A stretch of DNA of 64,000 nt, taken from contig BPKC01000001.1 of NCBI GenBank assembly GCA_026004935.1, positions 1,899,491-1,963,490 of the forward strand, in the 5' to 3' direction. Position numbers and translations under genes: made by a program. Below the pieces are notes generated by a model, which was not told where the DNA came from, searched no databases, and worked only from the letters and a program-made list of their open reading frames with translations. Shown here piece by piece: positions 44,557-54,563 of the stretch. The DNA comes from Rhodothalassiaceae bacterium (GTDB lineage: Bacteria; Pseudomonadota; Alphaproteobacteria; Sphingomonadales; Rhodothalassiaceae). Position 1 is the stretch's first letter; every line of letters begins with the position of its first letter.

Positions 44557-45099
44557 TCACAGCCAGATCTGGATCGGCCCCTGGGCGGCGTCGCAGTTGA
44601 CGAGCTCGACCTTCTTGAGGCCGATGCGGAAGCCGCCGGGGCCGCCGCTGAGGCGATGCGTCACGCGCGCGCCGAAGACCTGCTGCTCGTCGCGCCGGTA
44701 CTGGAAGGCCACCAGCTTCGAACGCACGACGAGCCGCCCGTCCGCCAGGCTGCGGCCGATGATGCGTGGAGAGGAGACGACGCGCAATCCCCTCGGCATG
44801 GGCTGGAGGGAATAGGCGTCCTCATGCGCGAAACGCCGGGCGCGCACCGCCCGCAGCAGCGCGTCCTCGAACATCAGCGAGACATGGCGGAACGGGTCGG
44901 GCTGGTCGGGGCTTGCGGGCATCCAGTAACGGCCTTCCGGCTCGAAGAGTGCGAGCCAGTCCTGATACCGCCCGTCATCGAGCAGCTCCGCCTCCTCCTC
45001 GAGGAAGGCCGCGACCGCCGCGGCATCGGGCAGGTCCCGCGCCGCGAACTCCTCGGGGCCCGCGAAGTGGATCCCGGCCCGTGCTTCCGCCGCCGTCAT
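44557..45099 (-). CDS. Aromatic-ring-hydroxylating dioxygenase, beta subunit
   Basis: Small structural subunit of a Rieske non-haem iron oxygenase, 180 residues, with the SnoaL-like cone fold of the Ring_hydroxyl_B family. Features: LPDAAAVAAFLEEEAELLDDGRYQDWLALF near the start, YWMPASPDQPD, SLMFEDALLRAVRARRF, RVVSSPRIIG, and the ending GLKKVELVNCDAAQ followed by GPIQIWL. The ATG at 45099 overlaps the alpha-subunit stop by 4 bp (ATGA), so the alpha and beta subunits are translationally coupled and likely form an alpha3beta3 complex. Confidence 0.9.
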   Translation of the reverse strand: MTAAEARAGIHFAGPEEFAARDLPDAAAVAAFLEEEAELLDDGRYQDWLALFEPEGRYWMPASPDQPDPFRHVSLMFEDALLRAVRARRFAHEDAYSLQPMPRGLRVVSSPRIIGRSLADGRLVVRSKLVAFQYRRDEQQVFGARVTHRLSGGPGGFRIGLKKVELVNCDAAQGPIQIWL

Positions 45100-46466
45100 C
45101 GTGCCGCCTCCCGCATCGGGCCGTGGGCCGCAAATCCTCCCGTCATGTAGTAGCGCCAGGCCGCATACTGGTTGCGGAACACCATGTCGGACGAGCCGAT
45201 GGCGCTCCAGCCGCCCTCGTCGTTGCGCCGGGCGGCATCCGGATAGCGGTCCATCGTCACCCGCGCCCCGGGGGATCCCGCGAGCGCCTGGTGCTGGCGC
45301 CAGTAGCATTCCTCGTCGTCCGGCCCGACGATCCCGGCGTGGGAGTTGATGAGGTTGCAGTAGAGGATCGACCGCTCGAGCAGCGCCTCGGGTGCGCCCT
45401 TGAGCCGGAGCGTCCAGGATTCGATGAGCGTGCGGTCGACGGCCAGCGGCCGCACCACACGGATCGTCTGGATCGGCCCCTTCACGGTGAGCGAGGGGTA
45501 GATCACCGTGTTGTGCCGCTGCATCGAGAGAATCTCGCGCGTGCGCTCCGCGCCGCAGGCCTTCTCGAGGGCGGCCACGTATTCCGGGATCTCCCGGTAG
45601 CCGGAATGAATGGACACGCGCCCGCCCGAATAGCTGTGGCCGTAGGCGAAGGCGTGCACCCCCATCTCGTCGAAGAAGCGGTAGGTGTTCGTGAACGGCC
45701 CCAGGATCTCGATCGCCGCCGGCACCTCGCGTCCGCCATCCAGCTCCTGCTTGGCGACGATCCGCGCCGTGCGCGAGGAGGAGCGGTGCGCGACCATGGG
45801 GTGCAGCATGTCGTTCAGGTTCTCGACGAAGAATTTCCAGTTCGAGTTGTGCACATAGCGCAGCACGCCGCCCGTGACCTCGAGCGCGCCTTCCGGTGCG
45901 CGCGCGACCATGTTGTCGATCGAGGCGCGGGCGCCGCCGAGCCACTCGGCGAGCGGCGGCACGGCATCTGTGAGGCTGGCGAACACGAAGCCGCGGTAGG
46001 AATCGCAGCGCGCAACCGGCTCGAGATCACGCAGCCGGGCATCCTCGCCGATGCAGGTGCCGGCATAGCCCTCGGGCAGCGGGATGGAGCGGTTCCGGCC
46101 GTCGCGGCCGAAGCACCAGCCGTGGTAGCCGCAGCGCAGCACCTTGGCGTGGCCTGAGCCCTCGGGCACCACCATCGCGCCCTTGTGCGGGCAGCGATTG
46201 TGGAGCACCCGGATCGCACCGTCATCGCCCCGGATCATGATCACCGGCACGCGGCCGATGCGGGTGGCGTACCAGTCGCCCGGCTCCGGCACCTGGCTTT
46301 CGTGGCCGACATAGATCCAGGTGCCGCCCCATATGCGGCGGAGCTCCTCCTCGAAGATCGCCGGATCGGTGTAGATCCGCCCGCGCACGCCGGCGGCCTC
46401 CACCAGCCCGTCCGCGCCCGCCGCCGTCCCGGCGGCCGGCATCTCGGTCTGCGCCTGATCGAGCAT
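45096..46466 (-). CDS. Aromatic-ring-hydroxylating dioxygenase, alpha subunit (Rieske)
   Basis: Catalytic subunit of 456 residues. The Rieske [2Fe-2S] motif is C-P-H (HNRCPHKGAMV) and C-x-x-H (LRCGYHGWCFG), residues about 85-110. The mononuclear iron site has the 2-His pattern in NLNDMLHPMVAH (about 215-226) and an Asp further on. The overall size matches anthranilate/salicylate-type oxygenase alpha chains, but the substrate cannot be told. No ferredoxin or reductase gene for electron supply is in the operon. ATG at 46466 with AGGAGAGAGG upstream. A promoter and inverted-repeat operator lie just upstream, divergent from the MarR gene. Confidence 0.93.
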   Translation of the reverse strand: MLDQAQTEMPAAGTAAGADGLVEAAGVRGRIYTDPAIFEEELRRIWGGTWIYVGHESQVPEPGDWYATRIGRVPVIMIRGDDGAIRVLHNRCPHKGAMVVPEGSGHAKVLRCGYHGWCFGRDGRNRSIPLPEGYAGTCIGEDARLRDLEPVARCDSYRGFVFASLTDAVPPLAEWLGGARASIDNMVARAPEGALEVTGGVLRYVHNSNWKFFVENLNDMLHPMVAHRSSSRTARIVAKQELDGGREVPAAIEILGPFTNTYRFFDEMGVHAFAYGHSYSGGRVSIHSGYREIPEYVAALEKACGAERTREILSMQRHNTVIYPSLTVKGPIQTIRVVRPLAVDRTLIESWTLRLKGAPEALLERSILYCNLINSHAGIVGPDDEECYWRQHQALAGSPGARVTMDRYPDAARRNDEGGWSAIGSSDMVFRNQYAAWRYYMTGGFAAHGPMREAAR

Positions 46467-46495
46467 GGCCTCTCTCCTCTTCCCGCTCGCGGAAA

Positions 46496-46523
46496 ATGAT
46501 ACCGCAGTTGCGTGATTTTTCAA
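46496..46523 (-). promoter_or_regulatory. Sigma-70 promoter of the Rieske operon
   Basis: On the minus strand, TTGAAA (46523-46518) and TATCAT (46501-46496) are 16 bp apart, each five of six matches to consensus. Transcription would start near 46489, 23 bp upstream of the alpha-subunit ATG. Confidence 0.7.
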
Positions 46524-46537
46524 GTTTCAAGATTCAC
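46512..46537. promoter_or_regulatory. Candidate MarR operator (imperfect inverted repeat) in the Rieske-MarR gap
   Basis: GTGAT...TTCAC ends at 46512-46537 form an imperfect 26-bp inverted repeat; a TTTCAAG direct repeat (46518-46531) lies within it. It overlaps the -35 of the Rieske operon promoter and lies in the divergent gap shared with the MarR gene. Arms match at only about 60 percent, so this is tentative. Confidence 0.4.
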
Positions 46538-46648
46538 CCTCTTGCCAGCGCCCCGTCTCCCGGCGAATATGTCGCGCGGTGGAAGCCGCCGTTGCACGCC
46601 TGGCGGGCGGATGGCGGCACATTCCGGAGATCCGGAGGGAGGAGACGG

Positions 46649-47194
46649 GTGAGCAGCGACGGGCGGTCGCCCGCGGTCCTTGCCGCGGGAAGCGGGGACG
46701 AGGTGACGGAATTGAAACGCCGCGGGCGGCCTCTGCCGCCGGAGAGCGATCCGGGGCACGCACGCTTTCACAGCAGCCGCTATCCCTTCTATCTGATGGC
46801 GCACGCGCTGGGCAGCTACGGGCGACACATGGAGCGCGCCCTGAAGCGCATCGGCACGGACCAGCCGCACTGGCGGATCCTTGCGATCCTCGGGGAGAAC
46901 GGAACCACGCCGGTCAGCCGCATCGCCGACAAGGCGGTCTACAAGCTGTCCACGGTGACCCGCATCATCCAGCGCATGGAGGCGAAGGGGCTCGTGACCA
47001 CGCGTCGCAGCCCGCGCGATGCGCGCGTGACGGAGGTGACCCTTACCCCCATGGGCGAGGCGGAGCTGCGCCGTGTGCGGGCGGTCGCCTCGAGGATCGC
47101 CAACGAGGCCTTCGCGGGCTTCAGCCGCGAGGAGATCGCGACCCTCATCGCGCTTCTCACGCGCGTGGACTCCGCGCTCGAGGAGATGGAGTAA
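46649..47194 (+). CDS. MarR-family transcription regulator
   Basis: Regulator of 181 residues, winged helix. The recognition helix is in TPVSRIADKAVYKLSTVTRIIQRMEAKGLVTTRRSPRDARVTEVTLTPMG, with the wing in the DARVTEVTLT segment. The N-terminal 40 residues are acidic and basic and not conserved. Start is a GTG at 46649, preceded by GGAGGGAGGAG; the frame remains open to 46496 but the upstream part overlaps the promoter region. Divergent from the Rieske oxygenase operon, which it probably controls in response to an aromatic acid or its CoA ester. Confidence 0.87.
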   Translation: MSSDGRSPAVLAAGSGDEVTELKRRGRPLPPESDPGHARFHSSRYPFYLMAHALGSYGRHMERALKRIGTDQPHWRILAILGENGTTPVSRIADKAVYKLSTVTRIIQRMEAKGLVTTRRSPRDARVTEVTLTPMGEAELRRVRAVASRIANEAFAGFSREEIATLIALLTRVDSALEEME

Positions 47195-47266
47195 CGCGCC
47201 CGCCGCGCCTGCCCCCACTCACCCGTCGGCACCTCTTCTTGGTGACGTGCCGACATGCCATTCTTT

Positions 47267-47338
47267 CGTCACCCGCCGGCACTCTCTTTTCGTCACCCGC
47301 CGGCACTCTCTTTTCGTCACCCGCCGGCACTCTCTTTT
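47267..47338 (+). repeat. 24-bp tandem repeat, three copies
   Basis: The unit CGTCACCCGCCGGCACTCTC followed by TTTT occurs three times head to tail at 47267-47290, 47291-47314 and 47315-47338, then runs into a full palindrome. It looks like one half of the palindrome amplified at the edge of the cluster. The same half element recurs within the 320-bp units. Confidence 0.92.
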
Positions 47339-47376
47339 CGTCACCCGCCGGCTTGACCGGCGGGTCCCATCTTTCC

Positions 47377-47487
47377 CTCGTCATCCGCCGACTTGATCGG
47401 CGGATCCAGCAGGACGCGGAGAGAGCCGCAAGCGCCGGGTTCTTCCCTGGCGGCGGCTGGATTCGCCGCTTTCGCGGCGAATGACGA
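47377..47487 (+). repeat. 111-bp composite repeat unit (cluster 5, left)
   Basis: ATCCGCCGA-type palindrome, core, TTCGCCGC-type palindrome. Apparently identical over 111 bp to 48454-48564 and the inverse of 38991-39101. Confidence 0.92.
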
Positions 47488-47580
47488 GAACAGAAGAGCG
47501 TCACCCGCCGACCTGACCGGCGGGTCCAGCCGTCAGCGGACACGACGACCCGTGCCGGGGCTGCCGTCACCGCCTGCTGG

Positions 47581-48487
47581 GTTCGCCGGTCAAGCCGGCG
47601 AACGACGCGGAAGGGGCATCACCCGCCGTTGCGCACTCCCCATCGTCACCCGCCGGCACTCTCTTTTCGTCACCCGCCGGCTCGACCGGCGGGTCCAGCC
47701 GTCAGCGGACACGACGACCCGTGCCGGGGCTGCCGTCACCGCCTGCTGGGTTCGCCGGTCAAGCCGGCGAACGACGCGACCGGGCACGAGTCATCCGCCA
47801 CGACGTACCTTACCTCGTCATCCGCCGACTTGATCGGCGGATCCAGCCAAAAGCCGGGCCACTCACAGGCATCGGGGTTGCCGTCACCGCAGCACCAAGG
47901 GTTCGCCGGTCAAGCCGGCGAACGACGCGGAAGGGGCATCACCCGCCGTTGCGCACTCCCGATCGTCACCCGCCGGCACTCTCTTTTCGTCACCCGCCGG
48001 CTCGACCGGCGGGTCCAGCCGTCAGCGGACACGACGACCCGCGCCGGGGCTGCCGTCACCGCCCGATGGGTTCGCCGGTCAAGCCGGCGAACGACGCGAC
48101 CGGGCACGAGTCATCCGCCACGGCGTACCTTACCTCGTCATCCGCCGACTTGATCGGCGGATCCAGCCAAAAGCCGGGCCACTCACAGGCATCGGGGCTG
48201 CCGTCACCGCAGCAGCAAGGGTTCGCCGGTCAAGCCGGCGAACGACGCGGAAGGGGCATCACCCGCCGTTGCGCACTCCCGATCGTCACCCGCCGGCACT
48301 CTCTTTTCGTCACCCGCCGGCTCGACCGGCGGGTCCAGCCGTCAGCGGACACGACGACCCGTGCGGGGGCTGCCGCCCCCGCCCGCTGGGTTCGCCGGTC
48401 AAGCCGGCGAACGACGCGACCGGGCACGCGTCATCCGCCACGACGTACCTTACCTCGTCATCCGCCGACTTGATCGGCGGATCCAGC
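47581..48487 (+). repeat. 320-bp tandem repeat array, 2.8 copies
   Basis: Units begin at 47581, 47901 and 48221, an exact 320-bp period; the third is cut at 48487 where it joins a second copy of the 111-bp unit. Each unit holds about five palindromes in a fixed order with invariant cores (for example GGGCATCACCCGCCGTTGCG, at 47614, 47934 and 48254). I see only scattered substitutions between units. The perfect period and low divergence show recent amplification by unequal crossover or replication slippage. Confidence 0.93.
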
Positions 48488-48564
48488 AGGACGCGGAGAG
48501 AGCCGCAAGCGCCGGGTTCTTCCCTGGCGGCGGCTGGATTCGCCGCTTTCGCGGCGAATGACGA
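48454..48564 (+). repeat. 111-bp composite repeat unit (cluster 5, right)
   Basis: Second direct copy of the unit at 47377-47487, flanking the 320-bp array on the other side. Confidence 0.92.
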
Positions 48565-48672
48565 AAAAAGGAGAGCGTCACCCGCCGGCGCCTTCTCCCT
48601 GCGCATCAGCCCCCGTCGCGGCATCATCTCCTCACCCGCCGGCGTACTGTTCTCTCGTCACCCGGAGGCGGG

Positions 48673-49973
<1,301 letters not shown>

Positions 49974-49989
<16 letters not shown>

Positions 49990-51858
49990 GCCGCATCTCC
50001 TTTCTGGCCGCAGGGCGGAAACGGCACGGCGGGGCGAGGCGGCATGAACTCCTCGCGCGGCAGCCAATGGACGATCCGCCCATCACGCATGGTCATCCGC
50101 ACACGGATGCGTGAAAGCTCCCTCGGGTTCACCGCGAAGGGATCCGCCGTGAGCGCGACGAGGTCGGCCCGACTGCCGACGGCGAGCATGCCGCGCGCGC
50201 CCTCCTCGCCCATCAGATAGGCTCCCGCCCGGGTCAGCGCCGTCATCACCTCCTTCGAGCCCCAGCCGCTGATCGGACAGCCAGGGTGCGGCCGCATCGT
50301 CCTCTGGATCGGCGCGCCGGACCGCCACTTCCGCGGCGGCCATCGGATCGGGCGTGGAAACCGGCCAGTCCGAGCCCATGGCCAGCCGCGCTCCGGCCCG
50401 CGCCAGCATCGCGAAGGGATAGAGCAGGTTCACCCGCCCGGGCGCGAGATGCGGCAGCGTCAGATCCGTGATGTAGGGATCCGGATACGCCCACAGCGCC
50501 TGGATGTTCGCGGTGGCCCCGAGCGCCGCAAAGCGCGGCGCATCCGCGGGATCCACGAGCTCGAGATGGGCGAGATGCGGGCGCGCGGCCGCAAGCTTCG
50601 CCCATCCCAGCCGCGCGCGCGCCGCCTCCAGCGCGTCGAGCGCCACCCTGACCGCCCGGTCCCCGAGGGCGTGGAAATGCGGCTGGAAGCCCGCGGCGAT
50701 CACCGCCGTCACATGGTCCGCCAGCACGTCCGGCGGGATGTTGAGCTGCCCCTCGGGGTCCACGCCTTCCGGCACGTCGCGGTAGGGCTCGAGGACCGCG
50801 GCGGTGAAATTCTCCATCACGCCGTCGACGAAGATCTTGACGCAGTCGGCGCGCACCGCAGGGTTGCCGACGGCGTCGAAGCGCGCACGCCGGGCCTTCA
50901 GCCGTTCGATGACGGGGGCGATGTCGGCCCGGGTCATGGTGCCGGCCATGATGTCGGCCCCGGGCAGCAGACAGAGCCGGAGATCGAGCCCCGGTTGCGG
51001 CGCCTTGTGCTCGCGATCTGGCTCGAGCGACCGGCGGGCGTAGCGCAGGAAGGCCTCCTCCATGGGCCCCTCCGTCACCGCCGCATCGATGGCCGCCGTG
51101 TACCCGAGGTCGTTCATGTAGGCCATCGCGGCCGCAAGCGCGGCGTCCTGCTCGGCCGGCGTCGGCTCGGGCACGATCGCCCGCACGAGGGCGACCGCCG
51201 CCTCGCGCAGCGTGCCGGTGGGCTCGCCGGTCTTCGGGTCCCGCTCGATGCGCCCGCCCGGCGGATCCGGCGTGTCCTTCGTGATCCCGGCCGCCTTGAG
51301 CGCCGCGGAGTTCACCCAGGCGTTGTGGCCGTCGGCGGCGATCAGCACAACCGGCCGCTCCGGCACCACCGCATCGAGCAGCTCCTTCTTCGGATGGGCC
51401 CCGGGAAACAGATTGAGCTCCCAGCCCTCGCCCGCGATCACGGCAAGCGCCGGATGCGCCTCGGCATGGGCCTTGACCAGCGCGACCACCTCATCCGCCG
51501 TCGCCGCCGCGTGCAGCGAAAGCCCCAGGAGCGACCGGCCCCCGTCCAGGAGATGCACATGGGCGTCCGTGAAGCCCGGAAAGACGGCCTCGTCATCGGC
51601 GAGCCCGATCCGGCGCGTCTGCGGCCCTGCGAGCGCCAGGATCTCCTCGCGGCTGCCGAGCGCGGTGATCCGGCCGTCACGGATGGCGAGCGCCTCGACA
51701 ACGCGGCCCATCGGATCCATCGTGTAGATCCGCCCGGCCGTGAGCACCGCATCCGGGACGGGCGCGGCCGCATCGCCCGCCGCGCCGGCCGGCCCGGCAA
51801 CGAGCAGCAGCCCGGACAGAAGAGCGCCCGCCAGAGCTTCTCCGGCCGCCCCGCGCAT
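49974..51858 (-). pseudogene. Exported amidohydrolase (YtcJ-like), frameshifted near the C terminus
   Basis: Metal-dependent hydrolase with an apparent signal peptide (GALLSGLLLVAGPAGAAG). The amidohydrolase core is present: [12 protein letters not shown] near residue 95 (HxH metal ligands), NPAVRADCVKIFVDGVMEN (the Lys), PHFHALGDRAVRVAL, ARPHLAHLELVDP and AMGSDWPVSTPDP (the Asp). From about residue 530 the proper ending (KEVMTALTRAGAYLMGEEGARG, SRADLVALTADPFAVNPREL, IVHWLPREE) is in a different frame. Removing one G from the GGGG at 50260-50263 restores a protein of about 627 residues ending at 49974. Start ATG at 51858 shares one base with the TonB receptor stop. Real decay or assembly error cannot be told apart here. 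Confidence 0.83.
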
Positions 51859-54311
51859 CAGCCGCCACCGAAGCGCCAGTAGAAGTCGATGCCGAAGGTC
51901 CGCGGCCGCGACGGCCCGAAGAAGGTCGACGGGATCGGGAATTCCGCATCGATGGAGCCGTCGTAGTAGAGGTCGTTCGTCACATTGTCCACGTAGACGG
52001 CCACCTCCCAGCCGGCATCCGCCTCATAGGCGAGTCTGAGCCCCACATCCGCATAGCCCTGGATCTTGGTGAGCTGGAGATTGTCCAGCCCGCCGAAAAA
52101 GTCCGTCTGGGCGTGCAGCTCGGTCGAGAACAGCAGCCGCCCGCGCGGCAGCGGATGGGCGTATTGCAGCAGCCCGCCGAAGGTCCATTTGGGGTTCTGG
52201 GTGAGCCGGTTGCCGTCGCAGTCCTCGCAGATGCTGGCCGGCACCTTCGCGATGTCGGTGTGCGAATAGGCCACCGAGAGCAGCAGGTTCCAGCGCTCGC
52301 CCGGCCGCGCCCTGATCGTGCCTTCGAAGCCCAGACCGTCCACCTGGCCGACATTTTCGACCAGCGTGTTGAGCAGCACCTCGTCGAAGAAGGTGATCTG
52401 CAGATCCTTGTAGTCGTAATAGTAGACGTTGAGGTCGTACTGGAGCACGCGCCCCAGCAGGCTGCCCTTGATGCCCGCCTCGTACGACCAGACCTTCTCG
52501 GGGTCGAAGGCCGACAGCCGCGTGCCCTCCGGCACCGTGCCGTCGTCGTTGACGACGCAGAAGACGCCGAGCTCCTCGTCCTCGCAGGCCTGGATCTCCT
52601 CGGGCGTAAACCCGAGCTCCTCGGGGGTTGGAAGCGTGAGCGAGAAGGTGCCGAAGCCGCCCGACTTGTAACCCTTGGTCACGCTCGCCCAAACGGTCGT
52701 CTCGTCGCTCACGTGCCAGCGTGCGGTAAAACGCGGGGTGACCTGGTCCCAGTGCCGCGTCTCGGTGATGAAGCCGTTGTTGACCGCCGGATCCGTGATG
52801 TAGCCGAAGACGAAGAAGGGCCCGAGATCGCTGTCGACCGGATTGATCCGGAGCCCGAAGTTCTTGCGGTCATAGGTGTAGCGGATGCCGGCGTTGAGCT
52901 CGAGACGCGGCAGCACCTCGTAGGTCGCATCCGCATACAGCGCAAAGCCCTTGTAGCGGCCGCGCGCATCGTTGGTTTCGAACAGCCCCAGCGGGTTGGG
53001 GGTGAAATCGCCCTCCAGATATTCGCTGCAGCTCATCTCGAGGAAGGCCTCGCACATCAGCTCCTCGTCGGCCTGCTGGGCGAAGCTCGCGTCGATCTCC
53101 TCCTTGTACACGGAGGCGCCGAGAAACCACTGGAACGGTCCCGGCGTCGACGAGACCAGCCTCAGCTCCTGGCTGAAGTAGTCGCCCTGCTGGTCCTGGA
53201 AATAGTTGTTGATGACGAGCGGCGTGCCGTCGAAGTCCTCCTTGTAGTGGTAATGATGCGTGCGCACGCCGGAGATGCTGGTGAGCGTGGCGAAACCGAG
53301 GTCGTAGTCGATGAGACCCGTGAACGAGACGATGCGCCCGTCGTCGCGGGTGCCCGCACCCAGATCCGTATCCGCGTCGCGGCCGTTGCCGCGGATCACG
53401 AGCCCCAGATCCTCGCTTGTGACGGGATCGTCCTGAATCGCGCGATAGATGGTGCCGGACTGGTCGCGCACCTCGGCCTCCGCGATCAGATTGACCGTCA
53501 GCCGCTCGCCGCGATAGCCGAAGGAGAGCCGCCCCGCCTCCTTGCGCGCCTTGATGAGATCGGGCCGGCGCCCCTTGGCGGCGAGCTTGCGCAGCTTCGG
53601 CACGGCGGCCAGATCCTGCGGCGCCGGATCGGCGAAATTGTCGACGTAGCCGTCCTCGTTGAAGAAGTAGCCGGCGATCCGCATCGCCCAGCCCTCGCCG
53701 AGCGGGACGTTGACCATCGCGTTCGTCTCGACATGGGCGCGCTCGCCGAAGCCGGCGAAGAAGTCGGCATCGAAGGCGTCCGGGTCCGGCTTGTTGACGG
53801 CGAGCGAGATCGCGCCCGAGATCGCGTTGCGGCCGAAGAGGAAGCCCTGGGGACCGCGCAGCGCCTCGGCGCGCTCCATGTCGTAGAAGCTCGTGACCGC
53901 GGCGCCCGTGCGCCCCTGGTAGACGCCGTCCTTGAAGATGCCGATGGAGGGATCCCCGCCGACGCCGAAGTCGTTGGTGACGATGCCGCGCACCGAGATC
54001 GTGTCGACGAAGCTGTCCTTGGACTTGCCCGCGAATCCGGGCGTGAAGTCGATCAGGTCCTTCACGTCGTCGAGCTTCGTCTGGCGCATGAAGCTCTCGT
54101 CATATGCGCTGACGGCGATCGGCACGTCCTTGAGCGACTCGCGCCGGTACTGGGCGGTGATCACGATCTCCTCGATGACGCCCGCATCCCCGCTCTCCTG
54201 CTGCGGCGCCGACTGGGCGGCCGCATCCTGCGGGGCGAGCGCCAGCACCGCGGCGAGAGCCGCGAGACTCGCACCACCGGCCAGACGGCCCCACTGATTG
54301 CGACGGGACAT
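51858..54311 (-). CDS. TonB-dependent outer-membrane receptor
   Basis: Outer-membrane transporter of 817 residues with a signal peptide (SLAALAAVLALAPQDAAAQ), a plug domain (EEIVITAQYRRESLKDVPIAVSAYD, DVKDLIDFTPGF, GGDPSIGIFKDGVYQGR, LRGPQGFLFGRNAISGAISL) and a 22-strand barrel ending FYWRFGGG. The TonB box is probably EIVITAQ. Six Cys residues in the barrel (CEAFLEMSC, CEDEELGVFC, CEDCD) may form extracellular disulfides. Start ATG at 54311 with GGAAGGGAGG upstream. First gene of the receptor-amidohydrolase-aminotransferase unit, divergent from the PuuR-like regulator with palindromic sites between. Confidence 0.9.
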   Translation of the reverse strand: MSRRNQWGRLAGGASLAALAAVLALAPQDAAAQSAPQQESGDAGVIEEIVITAQYRRESLKDVPIAVSAYDESFMRQTKLDDVKDLIDFTPGFAGKSKDSFVDTISVRGIVTNDFGVGGDPSIGIFKDGVYQGRTGAAVTSFYDMERAEALRGPQGFLFGRNAISGAISLAVNKPDPDAFDADFFAGFGERAHVETNAMVNVPLGEGWAMRIAGYFFNEDGYVDNFADPAPQDLAAVPKLRKLAAKGRRPDLIKARKEAGRLSFGYRGERLTVNLIAEAEVRDQSGTIYRAIQDDPVTSEDLGLVIRGNGRDADTDLGAGTRDDGRIVSFTGLIDYDLGFATLTSISGVRTHHYHYKEDFDGTPLVINNYFQDQQGDYFSQELRLVSSTPGPFQWFLGASVYKEEIDASFAQQADEELMCEAFLEMSCSEYLEGDFTPNPLGLFETNDARGRYKGFALYADATYEVLPRLELNAGIRYTYDRKNFGLRINPVDSDLGPFFVFGYITDPAVNNGFITETRHWDQVTPRFTARWHVSDETTVWASVTKGYKSGGFGTFSLTLPTPEELGFTPEEIQACEDEELGVFCVVNDDGTVPEGTRLSAFDPEKVWSYEAGIKGSLLGRVLQYDLNVYYYDYKDLQITFFDEVLLNTLVENVGQVDGLGFEGTIRARPGERWNLLLSVAYSHTDIAKVPASICEDCDGNRLTQNPKWTFGGLLQYAHPLPRGRLLFSTELHAQTDFFGGLDNLQLTKIQGYADVGLRLAYEADAGWEVAVYVDNVTNDLYYDGSIDAEFPIPSTFFGPSRPRTFGIDFYWRFGGG

Positions 54312-54430
54312 CGGTTCCTCCCTTCCTGCCTTGCGCTCCGCAGGCCACCGGCCGCGTCCTGCGCGCCAACTCCGCGGGCGGGCGACGGGACCCGCCTCAT
54401 GCGGGCGATCAGCGCCCTGCACCCTTCGCT

Positions 54431-54449
54431 CTTCATTATGCTACTGAAG
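54431..54449. promoter_or_regulatory. Candidate operator 1 in the receptor-PuuR gap (CTTCA-N9-TGAAG)
   Basis: CTTCA and TGAAG arms flank nine bases, 120 bp upstream of the TonB receptor start. Its TTCA/TGAA core is shared with the site at 54521. Perfect over five bases only. Confidence 0.4.
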
Positions 54450-54491
54450 ACAAAAGAAAATCGCAAACGGTTTCGCAGTTCGGCCAAATCC

Positions 54492-54497
54492 TTGACA
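54492..54497 (+). promoter_or_regulatory. Perfect -35 hexamer TTGACA upstream of the PuuR-like gene
   Basis: TTGACA at 54492-54497, followed 17 bp later by CAGATT at 54515-54520 (three of six matches). The operator at 54521-54536 immediately follows the weak -10. Likely promoter of the regulator. Confidence 0.5.
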
Positions 54498-54520
54498 GCG
54501 CGCGCTTCTGCCCTCAGATT

Positions 54521-54536
54521 GTTCAACATACTGAAC
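54521..54536. promoter_or_regulatory. Candidate operator 2 upstream of the PuuR-like gene (GTTCA-N6-TGAAC)
   Basis: GTTCA at 54521-54525 and TGAAC at 54532-54536 form a 5-bp inverted repeat with a 6-base centre, 28 bp upstream of the regulator ATG, at the expected transcription start. A good candidate site for autorepression by the XRE protein. Confidence 0.5.
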
Positions 54537-54563
54537 AGAAAAAACACGAGGGACGACCGGAAA

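Larger units (their letters stand above)
47264..48670. repeat. Palindromic repeat cluster 5 (intergenic 47195-48672)
   Basis: The largest gap in the window (1478 bp) is nearly filled with palindromes of all four stem types, about 20 in all. They come as inverted pairs such as GTCACCCGCC...GGCGGGTCCAGC paired with GGGTTCGCC...GGCGAACGAC around a 45-60 bp core. Frames through it give arginine- and proline-rich ORFs with repeating motifs; these are repeat translations, not genes. It lies between the MarR gene and the convergent aminotransferase. Confidence 0.9.

Noticed and set aside
47264-48670. Possible CRISPR array in cluster 5
   Set aside because: The repeats are themselves palindromic pairs with conserved cores, the period is 320 bp rather than 60-75 bp, and there are no unique spacers or cas genes.
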